Shown here in pieces: positions 45,907 to 55,462 of a DNA stretch of 64,000 nt. Positions within the stretch are counted from its first letter, which is position 1. Each line of letters starts with the position of its first letter. A program made the position numbers and the translations under genes. Source of the DNA: WTGA01 sp965231865 (GTDB taxonomy: Bacteria; Pseudomonadota; Gammaproteobacteria; Arenicellales; Poriferihabitantaceae); contig CBDDOJ010000001.1 of assembly GCA_965231865.1 (NCBI GenBank), forward strand, positions 930,001 through 994,000, read 5' to 3'. The notes under the pieces were generated by a model that worked only from the letters and a program-made list of their open reading frames with translations, ran no database searches and had not been told where the DNA came from.

Positions 45907-46700
45907 GTCTTCTGCGGCCCTCCCTGCGGGAAATCAGCTGCCGCGGATACCCGGCCGGAATTCACCGCAATGACCGCTCCATCCTTCTCAACCAGGAGCT
46001 CTCCACGGTGGTTGACCCCCAGCGCGATGCCGTGGATGGTTTTTCCCGCCGAAAGGACCCGGACAGACTGGTTGGCATGCGCATGGCAGCGATTCCATGC
46101 ATCCGCAAGTCTTTCAAATCCGACTGTCAGGTATTCGTGGAGCAACCGTTCATGGTGCAGGACAATCGAGGCCACGAGGCGGTCACGATCCGTTCGATAT
46201 CCCCTGGAAACCAGGTCTGTCCAGGGTTGATCGATTGCATTGCCCGTCAACGCCGGGATGTGGACATTGACCCCGACCCCCAGAACACACCGCGTCCCCG
46301 ACACTTCCACCAGGATGCCGGCCAGTTTCCTGTGATCCAGCAACACGTCATTGGGCCACTTCAGAGACAGGCCGGTCACCCCCTGCTCTTTCAGCGATCC
46401 AACCAGGGCAAGACCCGAGACCAGCGACAGGGCACTGCTGAACCGGGTATCGAGTTTAAGCCCCATGGACAGCAGAATACTCCCGGATTCCGGCGCTACC
46501 CAGGTTTTTCCCTGCCGTCCCCGGCCTGCACTCTGTTTTTCCGCAAGACAGAGGGCACCATCAATACTCTTCTGGCTCATCAGCCAGGTATTGGTGGAGT
46601 TTATTTCCGGAAAATAGAAAATATCCCGTCCGCCGAATTTCGGCGAATCCCGCAGCAAATTCCGGATTGTTGAAAGATTGTGTTTGGGACTTATATACAT
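45903..46700 (-). CDS. birA: Biotin--[acetyl-CoA carboxylase] ligase, without HTH domain
   Basis: Attaches biotin to the carrier protein of acetyl-CoA carboxylase. 265 residues, about 55 fewer than E. coli BirA, because the N-terminal winged helix is missing. The protein begins directly before the catalytic domain: INSTNTWL, the biotinyl-AMP loop GRGRQGKTW (59-67), LKWPNDVL (113-120) and RKLAGILVE. The C-terminal SH3-like part ends HRGELLVEKDGAVIAVNSGR. It is probably a pure ligase with no repressor role. A C-terminal overlap couples it to coaX. Confidence 0.94.
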   Translation of the reverse strand: MYISPKHNLSTIRNLLRDSPKFGGRDIFYFPEINSTNTWLMSQKSIDGALCLAEKQSAGRGRQGKTWVAPESGSILLSMGLKLDTRFSSALSLVSGLALVGSLKEQGVTGLSLKWPNDVLLDHRKLAGILVEVSGTRCVLGVGVNVHIPALTGNAIDQPWTDLVSRGYRTDRDRLVASIVLHHERLLHEYLTVGFERLADAWNRCHAHANQSVRVLSAGKTIHGIALGVNHRGELLVEKDGAVIAVNSGRVSAAADFPQGGPQKT

Positions 46701-47013
46701 GATGAAGCAGTATATTCTCTTGACGGATCACTGAGGTTGCCAACGCAAACGCCTCTTCCCGTCCAACCGCCTGAGTCCCCAAGGCTGCCACTCGGTTATA
46801 AGTGAGTGGAATTCGAATATAATTATACATCAGATTCCAAGAAAAGTACTCTCCTTCAGGCTCATTTCAGGATTGGAAAACACTTAATTCCCTTGTGTTT
46901 CAAGGCAAGCAATCCGCCTGTTCCATTGTATCGTTTTAAGCGTACCATCAAGCGTGATATATTTTTGACTAAACCCTGCCAAAACGCTAGGGTAGTTTTT
47001 TTGCGAGAACCCC
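46701..47013. other. 313-nt divergent spacer between birA and ispG
   Basis: Holds the ispG promoter on the plus strand. On the minus strand a TATAAT (46822-46827) lies 122 nt before birA, without a clear -35. A short AT-rich zone surrounds it. No helix-turn-helix coding frame is found that would restore a full-length BirA. Confidence 0.5.
46965..46993 (+). promoter_or_regulatory. Sigma70-type promoter of ispG
   Basis: -35 TTGACT (46965-46970) and -10 TAGGGT (46988-46993) with a 17-nt spacer, followed by a T-run and the ispG ATG 20 nt after the -10. The leader would be short. The ACCCT/AGGGT inverted repeat within it could form a weak hairpin. Confidence 0.45.
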
Positions 47014-48138
47014 ATGATCACACGAAACCAGACCCGGGAGGTTGCCATCGGAAGGATTGCCATTGGAAATGGCCATCCCATTGCCGTACAGAGCATGTGC
47101 GCCACCCGGACCACGGATATTCCGGCCACCCTGAAACAACTCCGGTCACTGGAGGCGGCGGGTGCCGATATCATCCGCATCGCCGTCGACAACAAACGGG
47201 ACGCCGCCGCACTTATTGAGCTTCGACAGCGCTCAGAGGCCGTGCTCAGCGTCGACCTCCAGGAAAATTATCGGCTTGCCAGAATTCTGGCTCCCCATGT
47301 GGACAAGATTCGCTACAACCCGGGGCATCTCTACCACCACGAGCGCAACAAACCGTGGAAGGACAAGGTGCAGTTTCTCGTGGAGGTCGCCAACAAGTCG
47401 GATTGCGCGATTCGTGTGGGAGTCAACGCCGGGTCCGTGGACCCGGACAAGCTGGAAAAATACAATGGCAACGATTCCGTTGCCCCCATGGTGGACAGTG
47501 CGCTGGAGCACAGCGACTGGCTGGACCGGATCGGATATCACCGGTTCTGCGTTTCCCTGAAAGATTCCGACCCGAAAAAAACCGTGGATGCCTGCCAGAG
47601 ATTTGCCCGGGCCCGACCGGAAATCCCATTGCATCTCGGGGTCACGGAAGCCGGCATGCCTCCGGAAGGCATTGAAAAAACCAGGATTGCATTCGAACAG
47701 CTCATTGGCAAGGGCATCGGCGACACCATTCGGGTGTCCCTCACCCTGCCCCATGAACAAAAGCACGAGGAGATTCATGCCGGCCGGCAGCTGCTCAGGG
47801 ATATTTCCCGGGGCCGGGTGCGGACCGTTGTCCACTTCAATGAAGACAAACTGAATCTGATCAGTTGCCCCAGCTGTTCCCGGGTTGAGAATGAGGCATT
47901 TATTGATCTTGCCCGGCAGGTCAAGGAAAGAACACGATGGGCAGAAGAACACGCCATTACCATTGCCGTCATGGGATGCCGGGTCAACGGCCCCGGGGAA
48001 ACCGACGATGCGGACCTGGGACTGTGGTGCGGTCCGAATTATGTGAACCTGAAAAAACGTGGCGTCAAAGCCGGCACCTTCCGGTACGATGAAATCCTGA
48101 ACCGTCTGGATTCGGAACTTCGCTCCCTGATCGGTTGA
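47014..48138 (+). CDS. ispG: 4-hydroxy-3-methylbut-2-enyl-diphosphate synthase
   Basis: Iron-sulphur enzyme of the MEP isoprenoid pathway that converts methylerythritol cyclodiphosphate to HMBPP using flavodoxin or ferredoxin. 374 residues (E. coli 372). The [4Fe-4S] ligands are Cys285 and Cys288 (CPSC), Cys322 (MGCRVNGPGE) and Glu329. The TIM-barrel N-terminal part starts ITRNQTREVAIGRIAIGNG. It is transcribed alone, divergently from birA. The pilF/rodZ-like and hisS neighbours common in other gammaproteobacteria are absent. Confidence 0.97.
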   Translation: MITRNQTREVAIGRIAIGNGHPIAVQSMCATRTTDIPATLKQLRSLEAAGADIIRIAVDNKRDAAALIELRQRSEAVLSVDLQENYRLARILAPHVDKIRYNPGHLYHHERNKPWKDKVQFLVEVANKSDCAIRVGVNAGSVDPDKLEKYNGNDSVAPMVDSALEHSDWLDRIGYHRFCVSLKDSDPKKTVDACQRFARARPEIPLHLGVTEAGMPPEGIEKTRIAFEQLIGKGIGDTIRVSLTLPHEQKHEEIHAGRQLLRDISRGRVRTVVHFNEDKLNLISCPSCSRVENEAFIDLARQVKERTRWAEEHAITIAVMGCRVNGPGETDDADLGLWCGPNYVNLKKRGVKAGTFRYDEILNRLDSELRSLIG

Positions 48139-48411
48139 CTTATCCGTTGAATCCATGATTCTCCAGGCTACGGCGTGAAAGCCGGGAAAAACCCACCTCC
48201 GGGAGTTTGTCCCTAACCCGCAGGTGTGCCCAGGAATCCGGACCAGGCCCGGATGGTTCCCATTCACTGCCCCTTTCTCCCAAACCGGCCGGAACCCTCC
48301 TTGCGGGCATGCCGTTCCCACCCAACCCAGGTTAATGGCACTTTCTCCACCAGGATATGCCGCACCCGCCAGATACGGCTCCCCGGGTTGCCCGGCCTAC
48401 TCCGGCACAGT

Positions 48412-49650
48412 TCAGAGATCGAAGCCGTTAGCGTTTTTTTTGACAGGCTGGTTCCGCCACTGTTCGACTTGATCTGCTGCCGACAGCCGGGCCTTGCCAT
48501 GCAACTGTGCCTGGCTAATGACGTAGGATAACAGACTCGGGATGCCCGGTTCGTAACCGCCCTCCCCGGATTGCCAGACATAACCCAGGTGAAAGAGTTG
48601 TTGCAACTTTTCCCGGACAGGCTGATCTGTGATCGACCCATCGTCGGCCATTCCCTGTGCAATCGCCTCCTTCAGACTGCGTTCATACAAACAGGCCTCA
48701 CCACTTCGCATAAATGCCTCTGCGATGCTTTCAGCAACGGACAACAACTCCATATCGTTTATTTCATTGCGCCGAACCTGATACATGGCGTTGCGTTCGA
48801 CTGTCACCGCAGCCTCCACTGCCTTGACTGTCTCCATGGAGACCTCTGTTTCCCTGGTTTCATCCAGTCTTCGAGCCAGACAATCCCCCCAGACCTGCAG
48901 GAAAAAAGGGTAGCAGTTGGACTGCTCCACGATGTGCTCAATGACACCGGGTGTAAAAGCAATGCCCACTTCCTGTAACGGGATAGTAAGTGCCTGGCTG
49001 GCTTCATCCGGCGACAGGCGTCCCAAAGGCAATTTCTTGCCGCGGTCCCAGAAGGACGCGTTGGCTTTTCCCAATGCGGCGCTGAGATTCGGTGTGCCGG
49101 CCAGCACCAGCAGGAATGGATTGTCTGCGTTGCGGACGGACTGACTGGCGTTTAACAGGGTTCGGGCCAATGCCGGAGCCAGGGTGTGGGCTTCATCAAT
49201 GATCAGGATAAAAGGCTTGCGTTTGCACTTCTCCCTTATCTGGTGCTCTGTGATTGACAGGGAACCGGATAAATCCATTTCAATACCCGCTGAGGCGACC
49301 CAGGCTCCGACCGATCCGGTCAGCTTTTTAAACCGGTCCTTGAGTTTCTTCGGACCACTCAGAAGATGGACAAACTCGGTCTCCGTGGGCATCGTGTCAG
49401 GCGTTACCCACAGGATATCCAGACTGTCCCCTTCTTCCTGACGGGTCTTCTTTTGCAGGTAACGAAGCAGGGCGGTCTTGCCGTTGCCCCGGGGGCCGTA
49501 GAGAATCAGGTCCCGACTAATAGGTCTCCGGTTTTTCAAGGATTTGACACAAGCCTGGAAATAGGCCTGTTCTTCCTTGCGACCCGCCAAATACGGAGGG
49601 ACACCGCCAGCACCGGGCGTAAACAGATCGGATAAATCAGGTGCACTCAT
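48412..49650 (-). CDS. AAA/STAND-type ATP-binding protein of unknown function
   Basis: 412 residues from the ATG at 49650, backed by GGGGAG five bases upstream; the longer open frame upstream is not convincing. Walker A is GPRGNGKT (52-59) and Walker B FILIIDEAH (147-155), followed by an arginine-rich segment FWDRGKKLPLGRLSPDEAS that suggests an Orc1/AAA_16-like module. The C-terminal third (from about 300) looks like a winged helix (MADDGSITDQPVREKLQQLF then LGYVWQSGEGGYE). No partner gene, toxin or nuclease is adjacent. It could be a regulator, a defence ATPase remnant or part of a mobile unit; none can be shown. Confidence 0.75.
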   Translation of the reverse strand: MSAPDLSDLFTPGAGGVPPYLAGRKEEQAYFQACVKSLKNRRPISRDLILYGPRGNGKTALLRYLQKKTRQEEGDSLDILWVTPDTMPTETEFVHLLSGPKKLKDRFKKLTGSVGAWVASAGIEMDLSGSLSITEHQIREKCKRKPFILIIDEAHTLAPALARTLLNASQSVRNADNPFLLVLAGTPNLSAALGKANASFWDRGKKLPLGRLSPDEASQALTIPLQEVGIAFTPGVIEHIVEQSNCYPFFLQVWGDCLARRLDETRETEVSMETVKAVEAAVTVERNAMYQVRRNEINDMELLSVAESIAEAFMRSGEACLYERSLKEAIAQGMADDGSITDQPVREKLQQLFHLGYVWQSGEGGYEPGIPSLLSYVISQAQLHGKARLSAADQVEQWRNQPVKKNANGFDL

Positions 49651-49756
49651 TTCTCTCCCCCAAGACATATCATCCTGCCTCAAATCCATGGCATTGTCAA
49701 AAACCAGGCATTGCCAGGGCCAGGCTGAATCAGACTGGCGCCCGTTCGCACCTGGA

Positions 49757-49876
49757 TCAGTCCTCAAGCGCCTTGGGCAGCGTGTCGACGATCCGCACAG
49801 TCTCAACTGACAGAGGGACGATACGACATACGGCCAACCCGAATAATGCAGTGCGCTTTTCCACGGCAAATGCCAT
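49757..49876 (-). CDS. Possible 39-residue ORF, maybe a gene fragment
   Basis: Reads MAFAVEKRTALFGLAV at the start and ends RIVDTLPKALED. It weakly resembles the N-terminus of four-helix-bundle (S23-type) proteins, with a possible internal duplication around RIV. GGACCATAG lies before the ATG. It is 106 nt upstream of the AAA gene on the same strand. It may be a remnant or chance. Confidence 0.2.
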   Translation of the reverse strand: MAFAVEKRTALFGLAVCRIVPLSVETVRIVDTLPKALED

Positions 49877-49997
49877 CTATGGTCCAATGATCCCAAAATT
49901 ACCGTCGCGAGGCTCGCTTTTTGTTGAAAAAACACGATATGGGTCAAGCTCATCTTCCTATGGACAACTTCAATCATCGACCCGCCGAGGACATGTT

Positions 49998-50006
49998 TGC
50001 TAAAAT
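49998..50006 (+). promoter_or_regulatory. Candidate extended -10 promoter of ilvD
   Basis: TG-C-TAAAAT lies 34 nt before the ilvD ATG. No good -35 is seen at the usual distance. The extended -10 form can work without one. Confidence 0.3.
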
Positions 50007-50039
50007 GCATCCTCTTTTCCTTCTCGGATACCTTTTACA

Positions 50040-51881
50040 ATGCCTGACTACCGATCCTGGACCACCACCCGCGGCAGAACCATGGCGGGGGCACGTGCGC
50101 TGTGGCGCGCCACCGGCATGACAGAAGATGATTTCAACAAACCGATCATTGCCGTTTCCAATTCATTCACCCAATTCGTCCCGGGACATGTCCATCTGAA
50201 GGACATGGGACAACTGGTTGCCCGGGAAATTGAGGCCGCCGGGGGGGTCGCAAAGGAATTCAATACCATTGCGGTGGACGATGGCATCGCCATGGGCCAT
50301 GGCGGCATGCTGTATTCCCTGCCGTCCAGGGAAATCATTGCCGATTCGGTGGAATACATGGTCAATGCCCACTGTGCGGATGCCCTGGTATGCATCTCCA
50401 ACTGCGACAAGATTACCCCGGGAATGCTGATGGCCGCGATGCGGCTGAATATTCCGGCCATTTTTGTTTCCGGCGGCCCCATGGAAGCGGGGAAGGTGAC
50501 CTGGCGGGATCATGAAAAATCAGTTGACCTCGTGGATGCCATGATGGTCGCTGCCGATGACAGTGTCACGGACCAGGAATCCCATGAGATGGAACGGTCC
50601 GCATGCCCGACCTGCGGGTCCTGTTCGGGCATGTTCACGGCGAATTCCATGAATTGCCTGACGGAAGCGCTGGGCTTGTCCCTGCCCGGCAACGGCACCA
50701 TCGTGGCCACACACAGTGAGCGCGAAAGGCTCTTTCGTGAAGCCGGACGCTCCATCGTTGCCTCGGCAAAGCGTTACTATGAACAGGATGATGACCGTGT
50801 ATTGCCCCGCTCCATCGCCAGCTTTGACGCATTTGAAAATGCCATGTCACTGGATATCGCCATGGGAGGATCCACCAATACCGTGCTGCATTTGCTGGCG
50901 GCGGCCCAGGAAGGGAAGATTCCCTTCACCATGCAGGACATTGACCGGCTCAGCCGAAAGGTGCCGAACCTGTGCAAGGTTGCCCCGGCCACACCGGATT
51001 TTCACGTTGAGGATGTGCATCGTGCCGGCGGTGTCATGGCCATTCTGGGAGAACTGGACCGTGCCGGACTCATCAACCGCGGCACCCACACCGTGCATGC
51101 ATCGAGCATGGAAGAAGCCATTGCCCTGTGGGATGTGCGATTGACCACGGACGCGAAGCGCAAGGATTTTTTCCGGGCGGCCCCCGGGGGCATTCCGACC
51201 CAGGTCGCCTTCAGCCAGAGCAAGCGCTACCAGTCCCTGGATCTCGACCGGAAAGGCGGCTGTATCCGGGACCGGGAACACGCCTACAGCCAGGATGGCG
51301 GCCTTGCGGTGCTGTACGGCAACCTGGCCGAAGACGGCTGCATCGTGAAGACCGCCGGGGTAGATGAAAGCATTCTTCGATTTACCGGCAAAGCCAGGAT
51401 ATTTGAAAGCCAGGAAGATGCCGTGGATGGCATTCTCGGCAATACCGTTCATGCGGGAGACATTGTCGTCATCCGCTACGAAGGCCCCCGGGGCGGACCG
51501 GGCATGCAGGAAATGCTTTATCCCACGACCTACCTGAAGTCAAAGGGCCTGGGGAAGGCCTGCGCACTGGTGACCGATGGCCGGTTTTCCGGGGGGACAT
51601 CCGGCCTGTCCATTGGCCACGTTTCCCCGGAAGCCGCGGAAGGGGGCCTGATTGGCCTGGTCGAGGAGAATGATCCCATCGAGATCAATATCCCCGAGCG
51701 GACGATCCATCTCGCGGTGGATCAGTCGGTGCTGGACCGGCGCCGCCAGGACATGGACCGGAAAGGGAAAGAAGGCTGGAAACCCAACCGCGAGCGCGTG
51801 GTCAGTACGGCGCTGAAGGCCTACGCGGCCATGAGTACCAGTGCGGCCAAGGGCGCGGTGCGGGACGTGAGTCAGCTGTAG
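50040..51881 (+). CDS. ilvD: Dihydroxy-acid dehydratase
   Basis: Iron-sulphur dehydratase that makes the 2-keto acids of valine, leucine and isoleucine. 613 residues, near the 616 of E. coli. Cluster cysteines lie in SNCDKITPGM (Cys122) and CPTCGSCSGMF (Cys195 at the end), with the E. coli-type context NSFTQFVPGHVHL. The conserved AMGGSTNTVLHLLAAAQE is intact. No other ilv genes are adjacent. It is convergent with dnaE; a CGGGGG/CCCCCG hairpin at 51887-51910 without T-run lies between the stops. Confidence 0.97.
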   Translation: MPDYRSWTTTRGRTMAGARALWRATGMTEDDFNKPIIAVSNSFTQFVPGHVHLKDMGQLVAREIEAAGGVAKEFNTIAVDDGIAMGHGGMLYSLPSREIIADSVEYMVNAHCADALVCISNCDKITPGMLMAAMRLNIPAIFVSGGPMEAGKVTWRDHEKSVDLVDAMMVAADDSVTDQESHEMERSACPTCGSCSGMFTANSMNCLTEALGLSLPGNGTIVATHSERERLFREAGRSIVASAKRYYEQDDDRVLPRSIASFDAFENAMSLDIAMGGSTNTVLHLLAAAQEGKIPFTMQDIDRLSRKVPNLCKVAPATPDFHVEDVHRAGGVMAILGELDRAGLINRGTHTVHASSMEEAIALWDVRLTTDAKRKDFFRAAPGGIPTQVAFSQSKRYQSLDLDRKGGCIRDREHAYSQDGGLAVLYGNLAEDGCIVKTAGVDESILRFTGKARIFESQEDAVDGILGNTVHAGDIVVIRYEGPRGGPGMQEMLYPTTYLKSKGLGKACALVTDGRFSGGTSGLSIGHVSPEAAEGGLIGLVEENDPIEINIPERTIHLAVDQSVLDRRRQDMDRKGKEGWKPNRERVVSTALKAYAAMSTSAAKGAVRDVSQL

Positions 51882-51940
51882 CGTTCCGGGGGATGGCCTG
51901 CCGCCCCCCGTGATCCGGTGAGGAGGGAAGAAAAGCCGTT

Positions 51941-54900
51941 TCAGTGGTTGACCGCCTCCCGGGTCCGGTGATTCTGCTTTTTCGGGATCAGGTTGAGCAG
52001 GGCTTCCCGGTTGTAATCGTAGGCAATGTTCTCCTTTCCCAGGATTTCCTGCAACGCCCCCACCAGCTGCTGTGCCGGAGTAACGCACCAGTTTTTTCCA
52101 AGGTTGATCACCCCGGATACCCCGGCCGGGGTGGTATAGTGAATGCGGACGGCGGTTTTCCCGCCACGAAACGGGTCCAGGGTCTCCCGCAGGGACCTGA
52201 TCACGTTCTTTTCCGCAACCCCCCGGGTCAGGTGCAGGTCAAGACGGCGCAATGCCCGGTCCCTGGCCTCTTCGACATCAAGCAGTAATTCCGCCCGCAT
52301 CCGGGGGTCTCCGGTCAATTCATCCGTACTGATCTCACCCAGCACAACCCGGACCCCCTCATCTTCCAGCTTGGAGAAATACTCCGTATATTTTTCAGAA
52401 AACAGAACGACCTCGATTCGCTGCACCGCATTGTCCAGGGTCACCACGGCCATCTTCCCCCGCCGGGTCTTCAGGAGCCGCATGGCAATAATCATTCCAG
52501 CCACCATGCCGTCTTTGGTCGTGCCCGGATGCACCGTGGACACATCCTCGCTGATTCCGGCGAATTCCTGCATGTACTGGTGATAGGGGTGCCCGGTGAG
52601 GTAGAACCCCAGGGTCTCTTTTTCCGCCTTCAGGCGTTCGTCTTCGGTCCAGTCCGGAACATCCGCGGAAACGGTGTTTTCGATCTGCACCCGGTCCACG
52701 CCAAACATGTCGTATTGGCCGGCCTGCTGGTTGGATTGCTGCTGGTTGGCGGCCCTGGTGGCCGGAACGAGTTCCGACATCAGCGCCGCACGGTTTTTAC
52801 CCAGCTCGTCCATGGCCCCGCTTTTGATCAACACTTCGAGAACCCGCCTATTCACTTTTCGCATATCGAACCGCCGGCAGAAATCAAACAGGTTCCGGAA
52901 CCTGCCGTTGCGTTCCCTTTCCTCGACAATCTCTCCAATGACACTGCGTCCCGCCCCTTTGATCGCACCCAGTCCAAATGATATCCTGTCGTCCCGGACC
53001 GGCTTGAATGCGTAAAAACTGGTATTGATATCCGGCGGCAGGACCTCGAGACCCAGTGTATTGCAATCCACAAGCAGGGAGACCACCTTGTCGGTGTTGT
53101 CACTTTCCGCGGACAGCGTTGCCGCCATGTACGCCGATGGAAAATGGGTTTTCAACCAGGCGGTATGGTAGGACACCAGGGCATAGGCCGCGGAATGGGA
53201 CTTGTTGAACCCATACCCTGCAAACTTGTCCATCAGGTCAAAGATACTGTTGGCAATGTGTTCCGACACTCCCCGGCTCACCGCCCCGGCCAGGAAGGTC
53301 TCTCTTTGCCTGGCCATTTCTTCCGGCAGTTTCTTGCCCATTGCCTTGCGCAGAATATCCGCACCGCCCAGGGTATACCCGGCCAGGGTCTGCGCAATCT
53401 GCATGACCTGTTCCTGGTAGAGAATCACGCCATAGGTGGTATCCAGAACCGGCCCAATCCCGGGATGCAGCAGCGAAATGGGTTCCCGGCCTGCTTTCCG
53501 GTTGACAAAATCCTCCACCATTCCCGACTGCAGCGGCCCGGGACGAAACATGGCGATGAGCGCGATGAGGTCTTCAAATGTTTCCGGATTGGCCCGGATG
53601 ATCAGGTCTTTCATGCCCCGGGATTCCAGCTGGAAGATCGCGGTGGTCTTCCCGGTACGGATGAATTCAAATGTTTTCGCATCATCCAGGGGAATGGTCG
53701 CCAGGTCCACCACCGGAGACCCGTCGGCGGCGGATTGCTGGTTGATCATTTTCACCGCCGAATCAATGATGGTAAGGGTCCGAAGGCCCAGAAAATCAAA
53801 CTTGACCAGGCCGATGGATTCGAGATCATCCTTGTCGAGCTGGGTAATCGCCTGGTTCAGGTGGGTGTCGGTAAACAACGGGGTATACTCGATCAGTGGC
53901 TGGGGGGAAATGACCACGCCCCCGGCATGTTTCCCGACATTTCGCGCAATCCCTTCGAGCTGGAACGCCGCGTCCATCAATTGCTGGATATCCGGTTCTT
54001 CCTGGTAGCGATTCCGGAGCAGCTCCTCCTGTTCAAAGGCCTTGTCCAGGGTCATTCCCACTTCAAAGGGGATGAGCTTGGCAACCTGGTCGACGAACCC
54101 GTATGGATACCCCATGACCCGGCCCACGTCACGAACCACGGCCTTGGCGGCCATGGTCCCGAATGTGATGATCTGGGCGACCTGTTCCTGGCCGTATTTT
54201 TCGGCGACATACTCAATGACCCGGTCTCTCCCGTCCACGCAAAAATCAATGTCGAAATCCGGCAGGGAGACCCGTTCCGGGTTGAGAAACCGTTCAAAAA
54301 TCAATCCGTAGGGCAGGGGGTCAATTTCCGTGATCCCCGTGGCCCAGGCAACCAGGGACCCGGCGCCGGAACCCCGGCCCGGCCCAACCGGAATTCCATT
54401 GTCCTTGGACCACTGGATAAAATCGGCAACGATGAGGAAGTAACCCGGATACCCCATTTGCCCGATGACCTCCAGTTCATTGTTGAGCCGGGCCAGGTAT
54501 TTTTCCTCCACCGCCAGGGTTCCATCCTGGTGGTACAGGCTCTCTTTTCCAAATCTTCCGGCCAGTCCCGATTGCGCCTTTAGTCTCAACAGGTCTTCCA
54601 CGGGAACATCCCCCGATTCCGGATATTCCGGCAGGAAGTCCTGGTTGAATTCAATAAAAAGATTGCACCGTTTTGCAATTTCGACCGTATTCGAAATGGC
54701 CTCCGGAATGTCCGAAAACAGGGCGACCATTTCAGTGCTTGACCGGAAGTACTGCTGATCGGTGAAATTGCGGGGACGGCGGCTGTCGTCGAGCACCCTG
54801 CCCTCGTTGATGCACACCCGGATCTCATGGGCACCAAAATCATCCGCTTCGAGATACTGGACACGATTGGTGGCAACCGGGCTCACCGGGAACTCGTTGG

Positions 54901-55462
54901 ACAGCCTCAGCACCTGGTTGATATAGGCCTGCTCATCCGTCCGTCCAATGCGACTGATCTCAAAATACAGCCGGTCCCCGAAAACATCGTGATACCGCTG
55001 AACGACATCGCTGATATCCGAATCGCGGTCATGGCCGAGCAGCCGGGCAACGGGACCGTGCTGGTCATCCAGCATGCAGATCAGGCCGGACCGGGACTGC
55101 TCCAGATCCTCCCAGCGGATGGTGACTTTCTCCCCGGCATCCCCCTTAAGGTAGGCCCGGGTCAGGGTCCGGCTCAGGTTTGTGAATCCATCCCGGTTCT
55201 GGCAGAACAGGATGATCCGGTCGGACTGCAGGTTCTCCACCGGATTTTCCACCCAGACATCACAGCCGATGACCGGCTTGACCCCTTTTTTCAGGCACGC
55301 CTGGTAGAACTTGACGAATGCGTACAGGTTGGAGACATCGGTCAGCGCAACGGCGGGCTGTTCAAATTCAACACATTTCTCCACCAGCGGCCCCAGCCGG
55401 ACAATCCCGTCAGCCAGGGAAAATTCGGAATGGAGGTGAAGATGTATGAATGCCGGGTTCAT
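51941..55462 (-). CDS. dnaE: DNA polymerase III subunit alpha
   Basis: Replicative polymerase. 1173 residues (E. coli 1160). The N-terminal PHP domain begins FIHLHLHSEFSLADGIVRL. The catalytic aspartates lie in SLPDFDIDFCVDGRDRV. The KNVGKHAGGVVISP-like helix-hairpin region and the C-terminal OB domain (DGMVAGMIIAMRLLKTRRGK) are present. Its ATG overlaps the rnhB stop by 4 nt. accA, the common next gene in gammaproteobacteria, is absent; ilvD converges instead. Confidence 0.98.
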   Translation of the reverse strand: MNPAFIHLHLHSEFSLADGIVRLGPLVEKCVEFEQPAVALTDVSNLYAFVKFYQACLKKGVKPVIGCDVWVENPVENLQSDRIILFCQNRDGFTNLSRTLTRAYLKGDAGEKVTIRWEDLEQSRSGLICMLDDQHGPVARLLGHDRDSDISDVVQRYHDVFGDRLYFEISRIGRTDEQAYINQVLRLSNEFPVSPVATNRVQYLEADDFGAHEIRVCINEGRVLDDSRRPRNFTDQQYFRSSTEMVALFSDIPEAISNTVEIAKRCNLFIEFNQDFLPEYPESGDVPVEDLLRLKAQSGLAGRFGKESLYHQDGTLAVEEKYLARLNNELEVIGQMGYPGYFLIVADFIQWSKDNGIPVGPGRGSGAGSLVAWATGITEIDPLPYGLIFERFLNPERVSLPDFDIDFCVDGRDRVIEYVAEKYGQEQVAQIITFGTMAAKAVVRDVGRVMGYPYGFVDQVAKLIPFEVGMTLDKAFEQEELLRNRYQEEPDIQQLMDAAFQLEGIARNVGKHAGGVVISPQPLIEYTPLFTDTHLNQAITQLDKDDLESIGLVKFDFLGLRTLTIIDSAVKMINQQSAADGSPVVDLATIPLDDAKTFEFIRTGKTTAIFQLESRGMKDLIIRANPETFEDLIALIAMFRPGPLQSGMVEDFVNRKAGREPISLLHPGIGPVLDTTYGVILYQEQVMQIAQTLAGYTLGGADILRKAMGKKLPEEMARQRETFLAGAVSRGVSEHIANSIFDLMDKFAGYGFNKSHSAAYALVSYHTAWLKTHFPSAYMAATLSAESDNTDKVVSLLVDCNTLGLEVLPPDINTSFYAFKPVRDDRISFGLGAIKGAGRSVIGEIVEERERNGRFRNLFDFCRRFDMRKVNRRVLEVLIKSGAMDELGKNRAALMSELVPATRAANQQQSNQQAGQYDMFGVDRVQIENTVSADVPDWTEDERLKAEKETLGFYLTGHPYHQYMQEFAGISEDVSTVHPGTTKDGMVAGMIIAMRLLKTRRGKMAVVTLDNAVQRIEVVLFSEKYTEYFSKLEDEGVRVVLGEISTDELTGDPRMRAELLLDVEEARDRALRRLDLHLTRGVAEKNVIRSLRETLDPFRGGKTAVRIHYTTPAGVSGVINLGKNWCVTPAQQLVGALQEILGKENIAYDYNREALLNLIPKKQNHRTREAVNH

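Larger units (their letters stand above)
49651..50039. other. 389-nt gap between the AAA gene and ilvD
   Basis: Contains the ilvD promoter region, a small GCGA/TCGC hairpin followed by TTTTT near 49905-49922, and a possible 39-codon minus-strand frame (49757-49876). Nothing else is recognised. Confidence 0.4.

Noticed and set aside
46975..47005. ACCCT/AGGGT plus T-run before ispG as a terminator
   Set aside because: No plus-strand gene lies upstream to be terminated, the stem is only 5 bp, and the same bases make a good promoter.
49651..50010. Longer start for the AAA ATPase (120 extra codons)
   Set aside because: The extra residues are Cys/Trp/Arg-rich and unlike a protein; a good ribosome binding site precedes the ATG at 49650.
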